Source: an uncultured Acetatifactor sp. (GTDB taxonomy: Bacteria; Bacillota; Clostridia; Lachnospirales; Lachnospiraceae). Taken from it: a DNA stretch of 64,000 bases. Position numbers and translations under genes: made by a program. Each line of letters starts with the position of its first letter. Position 1 is the stretch's first letter. The stretch is from the NCBI GenBank assembly GCA_910580225.1, contig CAJTXE010000005.1, positions 19,387 to 83,386 on the forward strand. Direction: 5' to 3'. Below the pieces are notes generated by a model that was not told where the DNA came from, did not search any database, and saw only the letters and a list, made by a program, of their open reading frames with translations. Positions 54,950 through 64,000 of this stretch are shown piece by piece.

Positions 54950-55690
54950 TTATGGGGAATTCCGTATAAACTGCAGATGTGCCCTTACAAAGCCGTCATA
55001 CTTATATTTGGACAGGTTCAGCGCGATACCGCCTGTCAGGGATACCGTTGTTCTGCTATATTCTTCCACATAGTTCAGGTTTACCAAGATACCCTTGTGG
55101 ATACGGCAGAACTGTCCCTGAAGCTCCTGTTCCAGGTCACCAAGTTTTGCATAATACTCCAGAGTGGTGTCCTTCAGGTGGAGAATGACCTTGTGGCCCT
55201 GGCTTTCGATATAGGAGATCTCGTCCGTAGGCAGGATTTTGCTGGTTCCGGCATATTGGATAACCAGTTTTTTGAGCGGATGCGTTCCTTTTTCCGTAAT
55301 GCGGTCCGCAGCGCGCCGGAAGATTTCCGTGAACCGTGCTTCGTCAATGGGCTTTAAGAGGTATTGGAAGGCATCCACATCGAAGGCGTCATATATATAG
55401 GATTCGTAGCCGGTGACGAAGACGATCAGGGGCTGGGGGCCTTCCGATGCCCGGATTTGCCGGGCCAGGTCCATACCGCTGATTCCGGATGGGGGGATCG
55501 GAGTGTCTGTACAGGAGTTGTATTTCCATTCGATATCCAGAAACAGCAGGTCATACTCGGTTCCATGGCGCAGGAGGGCATCCGGAGAGGCATATTCCGT
55601 AATTTCGGTTTCAGTTCCCTGCCTCCGGATGAGGGCGGCAAGATAGCTTCTTATATAAGGTTCATCATCACAGACTGCTATTTTTATCAT
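54950..55690 (-). CDS. LytTR response regulator
   Basis: A 246-residue regulator: receiver domain (CDDEP, phosphoacceptor D52 in LLFLDIEW, and LLKPID) and a LytTR DNA-binding domain (IHKGILVNLNYVEEYSR). The receiver has an insertion of about ten residues after D52. Start at 55690 is chosen because AAAGG lies eight bases upstream and the protein then begins MIKIAVCDDE, as in the family; upstream Met codons lack a site. It heads the operon with the GHKL kinase. Confidence 0.92.
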   Translation of the reverse strand: MIKIAVCDDEPYIRSYLAALIRRQGTETEITEYASPDALLRHGTEYDLLFLDIEWKYNSCTDTPIPPSGISGMDLARQIRASEGPQPLIVFVTGYESYIYDAFDVDAFQYLLKPIDEARFTEIFRRAADRITEKGTHPLKKLVIQYAGTSKILPTDEISYIESQGHKVILHLKDTTLEYYAKLGDLEQELQGQFCRIHKGILVNLNYVEEYSRTTVSLTGGIALNLSKYKYDGFVRAHLQFIRNSP

Positions 55691-55953
55691 TTTCATGCCT
55701 TTCAGGATTCCCGGGAGGCGGAAGCCATATACCATCACTCTACTTCCTGTATCGGAATTTATGGGGAAATCTTAAGGCTGACTGCACAAACGGACGGTTT
55801 GACAGCACAAGTGGACAGACACGCTTTAAACGGCTTCAGAGGTCTTCCGGACTTGGCCGGGCTCCGGGGATTGAAATAAATCGATTTCTATCGTATACTG
55901 AAAAGCGATAAAGGCAGCGGGGCTGCCCATATTTGCCGAAGGAGAACAATACC

Positions 55954-56511
55954 ATGCCAAACTTTACAAAGATGGCGATTAAAAGCACTTTTATCAAGCT
56001 GCTGAATGAAAAACCCCTGAACCAGATTACTGTGAAAGACATTGTGGAGACCTGTGGGGTCAACCGAAATTCCTTTTACTATCATTTTCAGGATATTCCG
56101 GCGTTGGTGGAGGAGATCGTCACGGAGGAGGCGGATCGGATCATTGCGGAGCATCCCTCCATTGATTCCATTGAGGAATGTCTGAATGCGGCTCTGGATT
56201 TTGCACGGGAAAACCGCAGGGCCATTCTGCATATCCACAATTCAGTGAATCGGGATATATACGAGCATTATCTCTGGAAGGTGTGCCAGCATGTAGTTTC
56301 CGCCTATGTGAAGATTCTTTTTGCGGAACGGCCTATTCGGGAATCGGACAGGGAGCTTCTGATCCTTTTTTATAAATGCGAATGCTTCGGTATGGTGATG
56401 GAGTGGCTTAGCAGCGGGATGAGCGACGATATTGCAGAACAGATAAAACGTATATGCGAAATTCGAAAGGGGATGGCGGAGGAGATGGTTGCCCGGAGCC
56501 TGGAAGAGTAG
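55954..56511 (+). CDS. TetR/AcrR-family regulator
   Basis: A 185-residue regulator. The N-terminal HTH is AIKSTFIKLLNEKPLNQITV, then DIVETCGVNRNSFYYHF, the classic TetR pattern; the C-terminal 130 residues form the helical ligand and dimer domain. AAGGAG lies nine bases before the ATG at 55954. It is divergent from the LytTR operon and may regulate it or the ABC operon that follows; ligand unknown. Confidence 0.9.
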   Translation: MPNFTKMAIKSTFIKLLNEKPLNQITVKDIVETCGVNRNSFYYHFQDIPALVEEIVTEEADRIIAEHPSIDSIEECLNAALDFARENRRAILHIHNSVNRDIYEHYLWKVCQHVVSAYVKILFAERPIRESDRELLILFYKCECFGMVMEWLSSGMSDDIAEQIKRICEIRKGMAEEMVARSLEE

Positions 56512-56533
56512 AGACAGAAGCCGACAAATAAAA

Positions 56534-56584
56534 TAAACAGTATATAACACTTGACAACAGATCGCTGCTGTTATATACTGTTTA
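56534..56584 (+). promoter_or_regulatory. Promoter flanked by a perfect 16-bp inverted repeat (GntR operator)
   Basis: TAAACAGTATATAACA (56534-56549) and its exact reverse complement (56569-56584) flank TTGACA (56551-56556). TATACT (56574-56579), 17 bases further, lies inside the right arm. A regulator bound to the arms would block the promoter. The GntR gene starts 16 bases later. Confidence 0.85.
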
Positions 56585-56599
56585 CAAGGAGAAAACATA

Positions 56600-56971
56600 A
56601 TGCGCATTATTATAAACAATTCTTCCATGATCCCCATATATGAACAGCTTTCAGATCAGATCAAAACCCTGATCCGCAATGGGGAACTAAAGGAAAGCGA
56701 CAACCTGCCCTCTGTCCGCACGCTGTCAAAAGAACTGAAGATCAGCGCCCTTACCGTAAAGAAGGCCTACGACAGCCTGGAGGAAGATGGGTTTACCGTC
56801 ACCGTTCACGGAAAGGGAACCTATGTGGCCGCAGTGAACCGGCAGCTGCTGTTGGAAGAACAGAAGAAGGAAGTGGAGTCGGATTTGGAGAAGGCTGTCC
56901 AGAAGGGCAGAGCTTATGGTATCAGCGGCGAGGATATCAGGAGCCTGTTTGACCTGATTATGGACGGATGA
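56600..56971 (+). CDS. GntR-family regulator (YtrA subfamily)
   Basis: A 123-residue regulator with the winged HTH of GntR proteins (PIYEQLSDQIKTLIRNGEL, then LPSVRTLSKELKISALTVKK) and a short C-terminal dimer helix, as in YtrA. Such proteins repress their own operon, which typically encodes an ABC transporter, exactly as here. The palindrome and promoter upstream are the expected operator. AAGGAG precedes the ATG. Confidence 0.93.
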   Translation: MRIIINNSSMIPIYEQLSDQIKTLIRNGELKESDNLPSVRTLSKELKISALTVKKAYDSLEEDGFTVTVHGKGTYVAAVNRQLLLEEQKKEVESDLEKAVQKGRAYGISGEDIRSLFDLIMDG

Positions 56972-57074
56972 GTCCAGCTAAGAAAGGTCAAGTGCTTTTG
57001 AAAAATAATTTCTGCCGGACAGCGACTTTACCCTTTAGTGCCGTCGCGCAGCGACTATATTCGGAGGTATGACA

Positions 57075-57926
57075 ATGTTGAAAATTGACCATTTGAGAAA
57101 GACATATAACACATTTTCCCTGGACTGTTCCCTGGAAGTCAAACCGGGCTGCGTCACCGGATTCATCGGACAGAACGGCGCAGGCAAGAGCACTACCTTC
57201 AAGGCGGCGCTGGGCCTGGTGAAACCGGAGGGAGGCACTGTCCGCATTCTGGGAAAAGACATAAGGGAATGCAGCGCCAGAGACAGGGAGGAACTGGGTG
57301 TCGTGCTGTCGGATTCCGGTTTCAGCGGTTATCTGACCGTCAGAGATATCTTTTCCATATTAAGCGGCCTGTACAGTAAATTTGACAAAGCCTTTTTTCA
57401 GGATCAAATCCGAAAGTCCGGACTGCCTGACAACAAGAAAATCAAGGAATTTTCCACGGGCATGAAGGCAAAGCTGAAGGTCATTACAGCCATTTCCCAC
57501 AGGGCCGGAATGCTGATTCTGGACGAACCCACTGCCGGACTGGACGTGGTGGCAAGGGATGAGATTCTGGAGCTGCTGCGGGATTATATGGAGCAGCAGG
57601 AGGACCGTGCCATTCTTATCAGCTCCCACATCTCCGGTGACCTGGAGGGGCTGTGTGACGACATTTACATGATACATGAGGGCAGAATCATTCTCCATGA
57701 GGATACGGATGTGCTGTTAAGCGATTACGCCCTGATCAAGGCAGACGATAGACAGTATGCCGCTCTGGATAAGCGGTATATCCTGCGCAGCAGGAAGGAA
57801 AGCTTTGGCTACAGCTGTCTTACCAGCCAGAAGCAGTATTACCTGGAGAACAATCCGGGGCTGACCATTGAGAAGGGAACTATTGACAATGTAATAACCA
57901 TGATGATACGAGGTGCCGCGTTATGA
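57075..57926 (+). CDS. ABC transporter ATP-binding protein (YtrB-like)
   Basis: A 283-residue ABC ATPase: Walker A GFIGQNGAGKSTTFKAA (about 30-46), signature FSTGMKAKLKVI, Walker B MLILDEPTAGLD, and switch His in ISSHISGD. The C-terminal 60 residues are a family-specific tail. Such ATPases with YtrA-type regulators export peptides or drugs or respond to cell-envelope stress. GGAGG is eight bases before the second ATG (57075), which I prefer. The stop overlaps the permease start (ATGA). Confidence 0.93.
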   Translation: MLKIDHLRKTYNTFSLDCSLEVKPGCVTGFIGQNGAGKSTTFKAALGLVKPEGGTVRILGKDIRECSARDREELGVVLSDSGFSGYLTVRDIFSILSGLYSKFDKAFFQDQIRKSGLPDNKKIKEFSTGMKAKLKVITAISHRAGMLILDEPTAGLDVVARDEILELLRDYMEQQEDRAILISSHISGDLEGLCDDIYMIHEGRIILHEDTDVLLSDYALIKADDRQYAALDKRYILRSRKESFGYSCLTSQKQYYLENNPGLTIEKGTIDNVITMMIRGAAL

Positions 57927-58573
57927 AAGGTTTACTGATTAAAGATATGAAACTGATGAAAAATATGAGGAATTCCATTGTGATGATTCTTCTGATTGCA
58001 GTGGGGATGGGCTCCTATTTAAAGGATGGCTCCTTTCTCATTGTCTATCTGTCCCTCATAGGCGCTACCTTTACCACCAGTACCTTGAGCTATGACGAAT
58101 TTGACAACGGGTATTCCTTCCTGTTCTCCCTGCCGGTTACCAGAAAGAGTTATGTGAAAGAGAAATACTGTTTCGGACTGCTGCTGTCAGGGGGAGGATG
58201 GCTGCTTGGCACAGGGATCGCCGGGGCATCAGGAGTGGCCAGGAACATGGTTTCCGTGACGGACAGTATAGTGATGGCCCTGATGATGATTCCCATACCG
58301 CTGATCTTATTGGCAGTCTTGCTGCCCTTGCATTTCAAGTTCGGCGGGGAGAAAAGCAGGATTGTGATGGTGGGTATTATGGGAGGCCTGTTTGCAATTG
58401 TAATGGCTGCGGCAAAGATTCTGGAAATGCTGCATCTGGACCTGGGAGCGTTGGAAAATCTGCAGCTGAAGGGAATGGGGGCCGCAGCCGCAGCAGGAGC
58501 GGCGCTTGGAGCACTTCTATTACTGCTGTCCTGCCGAATCAGTATGGGAATTATGGAAAAAAAGGAATTTTAG
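57923..58573 (+). CDS. ABC-2 type transporter permease
   Basis: A 216-residue membrane protein with about six hydrophobic segments, of the ABC-2 permease type found with YtrB-like ATPases (SIVMILLIAVGMGSY, YDEFDNGYSFLFSLPVTRKS, VMALMMIPIPLILLAVLLPL). YDEFDNGYSFLFSLPVTR is a frequent signature in bacteriocin or lantibiotic-linked permeases of Firmicutes. Coupled to the ATPase by a four-base overlap. A terminator follows. Confidence 0.88.
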   Translation: MKGLLIKDMKLMKNMRNSIVMILLIAVGMGSYLKDGSFLIVYLSLIGATFTTSTLSYDEFDNGYSFLFSLPVTRKSYVKEKYCFGLLLSGGGWLLGTGIAGASGVARNMVSVTDSIVMALMMIPIPLILLAVLLPLHFKFGGEKSRIVMVGIMGGLFAIVMAAAKILEMLHLDLGALENLQLKGMGAAAAAGAALGALLLLLSCRISMGIMEKKEF

Positions 58574-58611
58574 ACATTTTTATTCATTTGTCTGTTTTTC
58601 AGTCACTTACG

Positions 58612-58645
58612 GCCGTCTGTCTTAATTTTGGGCAGACGGCTTTTT
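58612..58645 (+). terminator. Rho-independent terminator of the GntR-ABC operon
   Basis: GCCGTCTG (58612-58619) and CAGACGGC (58633-58640), then five T. It ends the GntR-ABC operon cleanly. Confidence 0.9.
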
Positions 58646-58776
58646 CTGTCGATTTTCATCAAAGCTTCCTTCTGCTATACTCTCCTCATCAAACAAAAAC
58701 AGCATCTGCCCAGCCTGCCACCCCAGAGGATTTACGAGGGCGGGCAGATGCGGAACTAAAATAAGGAGGTACCTGA

Positions 58777-59373
58777 ATGAAAATGCGTTCCATAACACCC
58801 ATGAAAGCGGCAAAGATCGGCTATATCCTTATGTCGGCAGTCTTGTGCCTGGTGGGGATTCTGTTTATGGCCCGCCCCGAACTGTCTGTGAAAATGATAG
58901 GCCGTGCCCTGGGAATCCTGATGATCGCCTTCGGATGTATCCGGCTGGCAGGGTATTTTTCCAGAGATCTGTTCCGGTTGGCATTTCAGTACGACATGGA
59001 GTTCGGCATCCTGCTGATTGCCCTGGGAGCCATAGTACTGCTGAAATTCCAGAACGTGATGAACTTTATCTTCGTTGCCCTGGGAATAGCAATTCTGGCG
59101 GACGGACTGTTTAAAATACAGATCGCCCTGGATTCCAAAAGGTTCGGCATAGGCGCCTGGTGGCTGATTCTCCTCTTTGCCGTTGTGACCGGATGCGTGG
59201 GCGTGCTGTTGGTGTTCCGTCCTGTGGAAAGCGCCCATGTGCTGACCATGTTATTGGGGCTTTCGCTGTTGGCGGAGGGAATCCTGAATCTGTGCGTGGC
59301 AGTCAGCACGGTGAAGATCGTGAAGCATCAGCACCCGGATATTCTGGAAAGCGAGTACCGGGAAATCGGCTGA
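58777..59373 (+). CDS. DUF308/HdeD-like membrane protein
   Basis: A 198-residue protein with six hydrophobic segments in three pairs, matching the HdeD/DUF308 repeat (GILMIAFGCIRLAGYF, then IAILADGLFKIQIALDSKRF, then LGLSLLAEGILNLCVAV). HdeD in E. coli is an acid-stress membrane protein; function in Firmicutes is not established. AGGAGG lies eight bases before the ATG. It is followed after 54 bases by the MMPL gene and probably begins that operon. Confidence 0.87.
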   Translation: MKMRSITPMKAAKIGYILMSAVLCLVGILFMARPELSVKMIGRALGILMIAFGCIRLAGYFSRDLFRLAFQYDMEFGILLIALGAIVLLKFQNVMNFIFVALGIAILADGLFKIQIALDSKRFGIGAWWLILLFAVVTGCVGVLLVFRPVESAHVLTMLLGLSLLAEGILNLCVAVSTVKIVKHQHPDILESEYREIG

Positions 59374-59427
59374 AAGCCAAGAACCGCCAAAAAATATTAA
59401 CAAAATAGAATAGAAAGGATGACAATT

Positions 59428-61671
59428 ATGCGTTTCTCAAAAACAGTGGTTAAATACCGCATACCGATTCTGATTCTGGCCCTTGTGCTGATGGTTCCGT
59501 CCGTTTTGGGCATGGCGGGAACCAGAATCAACTATGACATGTTGGACTATCTGCCGGAGGACATGGATACCGTCACCGGACAGAACGAATTGATGGAAGA
59601 ATTCGGCAAGGGGGCATTTTCCTTTCTCATCGTGGAGGATATGCCGGACAAAGATGTGGCCAGGCTGAAAAAAGAGATCGAACAGGTGGAACATGTGGAA
59701 TCCGTGATCTGGTACGATTCCCTGATGGACCTGTCGGTTCCTAAGGAGCTTCTGCCGGATAGGCTGTATCAGGAGTTCAACACGGAACATGCCACCATGA
59801 TGGCAGTCTTTTTTGACAGCTCCACCTCGGCGGACATCACCATGGATGCCATACGGGAGATTCGCTCCGTCTGCGGAAAGCAGTGCTATGTGTCCGGCAT
59901 GTCGGCATTGGTGACGGATCTGAAAGATCTGTGTGAAGAGGAGGAGCCCATCTATGTGGGCATTGCCGTGGCCCTGGCCTGTGCCGCCATGCTGCTGCTT
60001 TTGGACAGCTGGCTGGTACCCTTTGTGTTCCTGGCTTCCATCGGGATCATGATTCTGCTGAACCTTGGCACCAATTACTTTATGGGTGAGATTTCCTATA
60101 TCACCAAAGCCCTTTCGGCAGTACTGCAGCTGGCAGTGACTATGGACTACTCCATCTTTCTGTGGCACAGCTACAATGAACAGAGAATAAAACTGGGACT
60201 TACGGTTTTCAATGGGAAAAAGGGCAGGAATCCGGCGGAAACAGCCCCAGAAGCCCAGTTGAGCTCAGATGAGAGAAAAAGCAGATCCTGCCGGGCCATG
60301 GAAGCCGCCATACAGGAAACCCTGGCAAGCGTAGTGGGCAGTTCCATTACCACGGTAGCCGGATTCATTGCCTTGTGCTTCATGACCTTCACCATGGGCA
60401 GGGATTTAGGGATTGTGATGGCAAAAGGCGTTCTGTTGGGCGTCCTGGGCTGTGTCACGGTTCTGCCCTCCCTGATACTGGTACTGGATAAACCGCTTCA
60501 GAAGACCAAACACAGATCCCTGATTCCGGACATGGGAGGATTTGCGGCAGGGACAGTGAAAATATTCGCGCTTTTCCTGGCAGTCTTTGCCCTGCTGATC
60601 CCTCCTGCCTATTACGGCTACAGCAGGACCAACGGAGAAGTATACTACGACATGGGCGAATGTCTGCCTCAGGATATGGAATACGTCATTGCCAATTCCA
60701 AACTCCAGGAGGAATTCAATATTGCGTCTACCCATATGCTGTTGATTGATGCAAATGTGCCTGCAAAAGACATCCGCCGGATGGTACGGGAGATGGAGCA
60801 GGTGGAAGGCGTCAAATATGTACTAGGACTGGAATCCGTCATCGGTTCTCTGGTGCCGGAGGAAATTTTACCCGAATCCGTCACCGGCGTCCTGAAGAGC
60901 GGCAAATGGGAACTGATGCTCATCAACTCGGAATATAAGGTGGCAGGCGACGAAGTCAATGTCCAGATCAATGCCCTGAACAATATTTTGAAAAAATACG
61001 ATGAAGGCGGCATGCTGATCGGGGAAGCTCCCTGTATGAAAGACATGATCGAGACAACGGACCGGGATTTCAAGGTGGTGAACGCAGTGAGCATTATCGC
61101 CATTTTCCTCATCATTGCCATTGTGGAAAAAAGCATTACACTGCCCTTTATCCTGATCTCCGTAATTGAGCTGGCGATTTTCATCAACCTGGGACTGCCT
61201 CATTACCTGAAACAGAGCCTTCCCTTCATCGCGCCCATCTGTATCAGCACCATACAGCTGGGCGCCACCGTGGACTATGCCATCCTGATGACCACCCGGT
61301 ACAAGGAGGAACGCATCAACGGAAAAGACCGGAAAACAGCCGTAACCATTGCCCTGGCAAGCGCCATCCCTTCCATCCTTGTGTCCGGAATGGGACTCTT
61401 CGCGGCAACCTTCGGCGTGGCGGTCTACTCCAATATCGACATTATCAGCTCCATGTGCATGCTGATGGCCAGAGGTGCCGTGGTGAGTATGTTCTGCGTG
61501 ATCTTTATCCTGCCTGCTTTGCTTCGGCTCTGCGACGGACTGATCTGCGCCACCACTCTGGATATGCGGCATGCCGACAGACATAATTCGAAAAACCATA
61601 CAAAAGGAAATACCTCAAATGACGGGGATAACAAAAGGAATAACAGAATGACGGAGGTAACAATATCATGA
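59428..61671 (+). CDS. MMPL/RND-family transporter
   Basis: A 747-residue protein of the MMPL/RND superfamily with about 12 membrane segments in two halves. Each half has a large extracellular loop (about residues 30-165 and 395-550). A membrane-embedded acidic/Tyr motif appears twice, as AVTMDYSIFLWHSY and GATVDYAILMTTRY, the proton-relay region of the superfamily. Such transporters export lipids or hydrophobic compounds. AAAGG is ten bases before the preferred ATG (59428); an in-frame ATG at 59419 is too close. The stop overlaps the next start (ATGA), so it is coupled to the Pip-like protein. Confidence 0.92.
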   Translation: MRFSKTVVKYRIPILILALVLMVPSVLGMAGTRINYDMLDYLPEDMDTVTGQNELMEEFGKGAFSFLIVEDMPDKDVARLKKEIEQVEHVESVIWYDSLMDLSVPKELLPDRLYQEFNTEHATMMAVFFDSSTSADITMDAIREIRSVCGKQCYVSGMSALVTDLKDLCEEEEPIYVGIAVALACAAMLLLLDSWLVPFVFLASIGIMILLNLGTNYFMGEISYITKALSAVLQLAVTMDYSIFLWHSYNEQRIKLGLTVFNGKKGRNPAETAPEAQLSSDERKSRSCRAMEAAIQETLASVVGSSITTVAGFIALCFMTFTMGRDLGIVMAKGVLLGVLGCVTVLPSLILVLDKPLQKTKHRSLIPDMGGFAAGTVKIFALFLAVFALLIPPAYYGYSRTNGEVYYDMGECLPQDMEYVIANSKLQEEFNIASTHMLLIDANVPAKDIRRMVREMEQVEGVKYVLGLESVIGSLVPEEILPESVTGVLKSGKWELMLINSEYKVAGDEVNVQINALNNILKKYDEGGMLIGEAPCMKDMIETTDRDFKVVNAVSIIAIFLIIAIVEKSITLPFILISVIELAIFINLGLPHYLKQSLPFIAPICISTIQLGATVDYAILMTTRYKEERINGKDRKTAVTIALASAIPSILVSGMGLFAATFGVAVYSNIDIISSMCMLMARGAVVSMFCVIFILPALLRLCDGLICATTLDMRHADRHNSKNHTKGNTSNDGDNKRNNRMTEVTIS

Positions 61672-64000
61672 AAAACAAAGAAATCAGAAATAGGATCAGG
61701 AACAGAAGAGACAATGCTGCCGAAACCCGGGGAAATATCAGGAATAAGAGAGCGCGGACCATGGTGATGACCCTGTGCGCAGCCCTGGCGTTGGGGCAGG
61801 CCGGTATTGGAATATCTGCCAGGGCAGCAGACAGCGGCAAAACAGGGCAGGAGACGCAGACGGCAGAAGAGGATATATCCGTGGAAATGAGGAAACTCTT
61901 TTCCGGCCGGGTGGAGCCGATGAATCTGCTGTTGGCGGCGAAGACAGGCATGCAGGGAGAGAAGGAAGACACAGGCAATAAAGGCGCCGCATCCGGTGAG
62001 GAAGGAGATGCCGATTCTGCGGAGGGAACAAAGGAAAGTGGAAGTACAGGTACAGACACGGGAGCAAAAGATACCGGAAGTGCAGGCGAGGAGCCTGCAG
62101 TTTCCAAGGAAGAAACGGTCTATGTCCTGACAGCTGCCGACGGTTCCGTGCAGAAGATCATTGTCAGCGACTGGATCAAAAACACCTTGGGCAATCAAAC
62201 AATAAAAGATATATCAGAATTGGAAAAACTCGAAAGCGTTAAAGATGAGTTGGACTACACAACAGGAGAGTCCAACGAGAAAATCTGGAATGCCGATGGC
62301 GGCGATATATATTACCAGGGAAATATTGAGAAAGATCTGCCTGTGGCCGTGAAAGTTACCTATCTGCTGGACGGTAAGGAGATCTCTCCCCGGGAACTGG
62401 CAGGGAAGAGCGGCAAGGTGACCATCCGATTTGACTATACCAATACCCGGTATGAAGAGGTGGAAATCGACGGTGAGAAAACCAAAATTTATGTTCCCTT
62501 TGCCATGATGACCGGTATGATACTGGATAACGAAGTATTTACCAATGTAGAGGTGACCAACGGAAGGCTGATGAACGACGGAGACCGCACTGTGGTGACG
62601 GGTCTTGCTTTCCCAGGGCTGCAGGAAAGCCTGGATGTGGATTCAGAGAAAATGGAAATACCGGACTATGTGGAAGTCACGGCGGATGTGAAGGGGTTTC
62701 AGCTGGGAATGACTGCTACCGTTGCCTCCAATGATGTTTTCAGCGGAATAAATCTGGAAAAAGAGGATGCGCTGGAAGATCTCAACGGCTCCATGGAAGA
62801 GCTTACAGATGCCATGGAGCAGCTGATGGATGGCTCTTCACAGCTTTACGAGGGACTATGTACTTTGCTTGACAAATCCGGAGAACTGATCAAGGGCATT
62901 GACCAGCTTGCGGCCGGTTCCGCAGAGCTTCGAAACGGTGCAGGGAGCCTGAATGAAGGCGCTGCCAAACTGCAGGACGGCGCGGCAAGGCTCCAGAACG
63001 GCCTGAATACTCTGACTTCCAAAAACGGGGAACTGACCGGCGGCGCCAGACAGGTTTTCGAGACACTCCTTTCCACGGCCAGGACACAGTTGACTGCAGC
63101 GGGACTGGAGGTACCGGAGCTGACCATTGAGAATTACGGAGAAGTGCTGACCAAAACGATCGCTTCCCTGGATGCGGATGCCGTATATCAACAGGCCTTG
63201 AACCAGGTAACGAACGCAGTTGAGGAGAAGCGTCCTTTTATCGAAGCCCAGGTCACAGATGCGGTGAGAGAAGAGGTGGCTGCGAAAGTGGAAGCGGCAG
63301 TGCGGGAGCAGGTGACGGCGAAGGTAACGGAAGCGGCAGGGGAACAGGTAGCAGCAGCGGTGACGGAAGCCGTGCGGGAACAGGTGACGGCGGAAGTGAC
63401 CAAGGCAGCAAAAGCACAGGTAACCGCAGCGGTGACCGAAGCAGTCCGGGCAGCTGTGACAGAGGAGGTGGAAACCGTGGGAAAAGCGGAGATCACGAAC
63501 CAGGTGACAGCAGCCGTACTGGAAGAAGTAACCAGGCAGGTAACAGAAGAAGTCAGAAATCAGGTGACGAATGGGGTTACGGAAGAAATCCGCAGAGCAG
63601 TGACGGAGCAGGTGATCCAGGCTGTCACAAAGATGGATTCTGCCGCCTATGAAGAAGCTGTGGCAGCCGGAACCATAGATGCCCGGACACAGGCAGCGGT
63701 TGAGGCGGGAATTGCAGAGCAGATGAAGTCGGATACGGTGAAAGCCCAGATCAATACCAATACAGAGACTCAGATGGAAACGGAAGAGGTGAAAGCCCGG
63801 ATCACTGCCAACACGGAGGCACAGATGTCCGGTAATGCCATAAAAGCCCAGATCGAAGCCAAGGTTAAGTCAGTTATTGAAGCCAAGGTAGAGGAGCAGA
63901 TGGGGGGCGACGAGATCAAAGCAACTATCCAGGCCAATATTGACGAGCAGATGCAGTCTTTGGTGCCGGCCAAGGTAGAAGAGCAGATGGTCAGCGACGA
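61668..64000 (+). CDS. YhgE/Pip-like heptad-repeat envelope protein (partial)
   Basis: At least 777 residues; runs off the right edge. A signal peptide or anchor (ARTMVMTLCAALALGQAGIG) leads to an acidic Gly/Glu/Thr linker and then a beta-rich domain (about residues 145-360). Next come LxxGxxx heptads (IDQLAAGSAELRNGAGSL, EGAAKLQDGAARLQNG), typical of YhgE/Pip proteins. From about 520 to the end a long Ala/Val/Gln/Glu helical repeat follows (VTEAVREQVTAEVTKAAKAQ, then blocks of KAQI/EEQM). It probably spans the envelope together with the MMPL transporter it is coupled to. GGAGG is ten bases before the ATG. Confidence 0.85.
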   Translation, partial: MKNKEIRNRIRNRRDNAAETRGNIRNKRARTMVMTLCAALALGQAGIGISARAADSGKTGQETQTAEEDISVEMRKLFSGRVEPMNLLLAAKTGMQGEKEDTGNKGAASGEEGDADSAEGTKESGSTGTDTGAKDTGSAGEEPAVSKEETVYVLTAADGSVQKIIVSDWIKNTLGNQTIKDISELEKLESVKDELDYTTGESNEKIWNADGGDIYYQGNIEKDLPVAVKVTYLLDGKEISPRELAGKSGKVTIRFDYTNTRYEEVEIDGEKTKIYVPFAMMTGMILDNEVFTNVEVTNGRLMNDGDRTVVTGLAFPGLQESLDVDSEKMEIPDYVEVTADVKGFQLGMTATVASNDVFSGINLEKEDALEDLNGSMEELTDAMEQLMDGSSQLYEGLCTLLDKSGELIKGIDQLAAGSAELRNGAGSLNEGAAKLQDGAARLQNGLNTLTSKNGELTGGARQVFETLLSTARTQLTAAGLEVPELTIENYGEVLTKTIASLDADAVYQQALNQVTNAVEEKRPFIEAQVTDAVREEVAAKVEAAVREQVTAKVTEAAGEQVAAAVTEAVREQVTAEVTKAAKAQVTAAVTEAVRAAVTEEVETVGKAEITNQVTAAVLEEVTRQVTEEVRNQVTNGVTEEIRRAVTEQVIQAVTKMDSAAYEEAVAAGTIDARTQAAVEAGIAEQMKSDTVKAQINTNTETQMETEEVKARITANTEAQMSGNAIKAQIEAKVKSVIEAKVEEQMGGDEIKATIQANIDEQMQSLVPAKVEEQMVSD

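Noticed and set aside
59437..61599. Long minus-strand His/Gln-rich frames under the MMPL gene
   Set aside because: Typical antisense shadows of a GC-rich membrane protein gene; the plus-strand product is clear.

Overview
The window looks like a chromosomal segment of a gut-type Clostridia bacterium, most likely Lachnospiraceae. The evidence is indirect: strong AGGAGG-type ribosome binding sites, two Agr-like LytTR/GHKL two-component systems, a YtrA-type GntR regulator with an ABC transporter, an MMPL transporter paired with a YhgE/Pip-like heptad protein, and YhfC, DUF3887 and DUF3990 families. No rRNA, tRNA, CRISPR array or complete insertion sequence was recognised, so the genus cannot be fixed from sequence alone.

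Layout. (1) 0-8.2 kb, moderate GC: an APH-type phosphotransferase; an MrcB N-terminal domain gene abutting a DUF2357 PD-(D/E)XK nuclease with no AAA GTPase between them, which looks like a deletion remnant of an McrBC-like system; a bacterial PARG-like macrodomain protein; a HAD phosphatase; a 16-bp minisatellite; 3-methyladenine glycosylase Tag; and a lone AAA ATPase. (2) 8.2-31.4 kb, clearly AT-richer and all on the plus strand: a 14-gene block with tight spacing and many overlaps. It encodes a phosphorothioation-type (Dnd-like) DNA modification module followed by the DptF-DptG-DptH restriction trio. The modification half is unusual. It has DUF4007, a 1178-aa ATPase, a DndC-like PP-loop enzyme fused to a ferredoxin domain, a DndA/NifS cysteine desulfurase, a DUF3343 candidate sulfur carrier, a PLD-helicase, a 49-aa protein, a DndD-like SMC ATPase and three proteins I do not recognise. 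I see no DndB and no DndE. (3) 31.4-35.5 kb: a UvrD-like helicase fused to PD-(D/E)XK and DEDDh nuclease domains, then a DUF3990 toxin-like pair. (4) 35.5-42.6 kb: a Zn-peptidase-like protein, an XRE regulator with a partner, a UPF0158-NUDIX fusion, a broken recQ, and the bcp-yaaA peroxide pair. (5) 42.6-64 kb: an Arc-like repressor, two LytTR systems, YhfC, lipoproteins, an AraC regulator, a REC-GGDEF protein, a TetR regulator, a GntR-ABC operon, and a DUF308-MMPL-Pip-like operon running off the right edge.

How the main system probably works (inference from family knowledge): the cysteine desulfurase releases sulfur from cysteine, possibly relayed through the DUF3343 protein, to the Fe-S PP-loop enzyme. 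Together with the SMC-like and P-loop ATPases it would install sulfur in the DNA backbone. DptFGH would then attack unmodified DNA. The two unknown proteins upstream of DptF share a C-terminal tail, and the 49-aa protein carries part of it, which suggests a common docking partner. Whether this locus makes phosphorothioate at all, and at which sequence, has to be measured.
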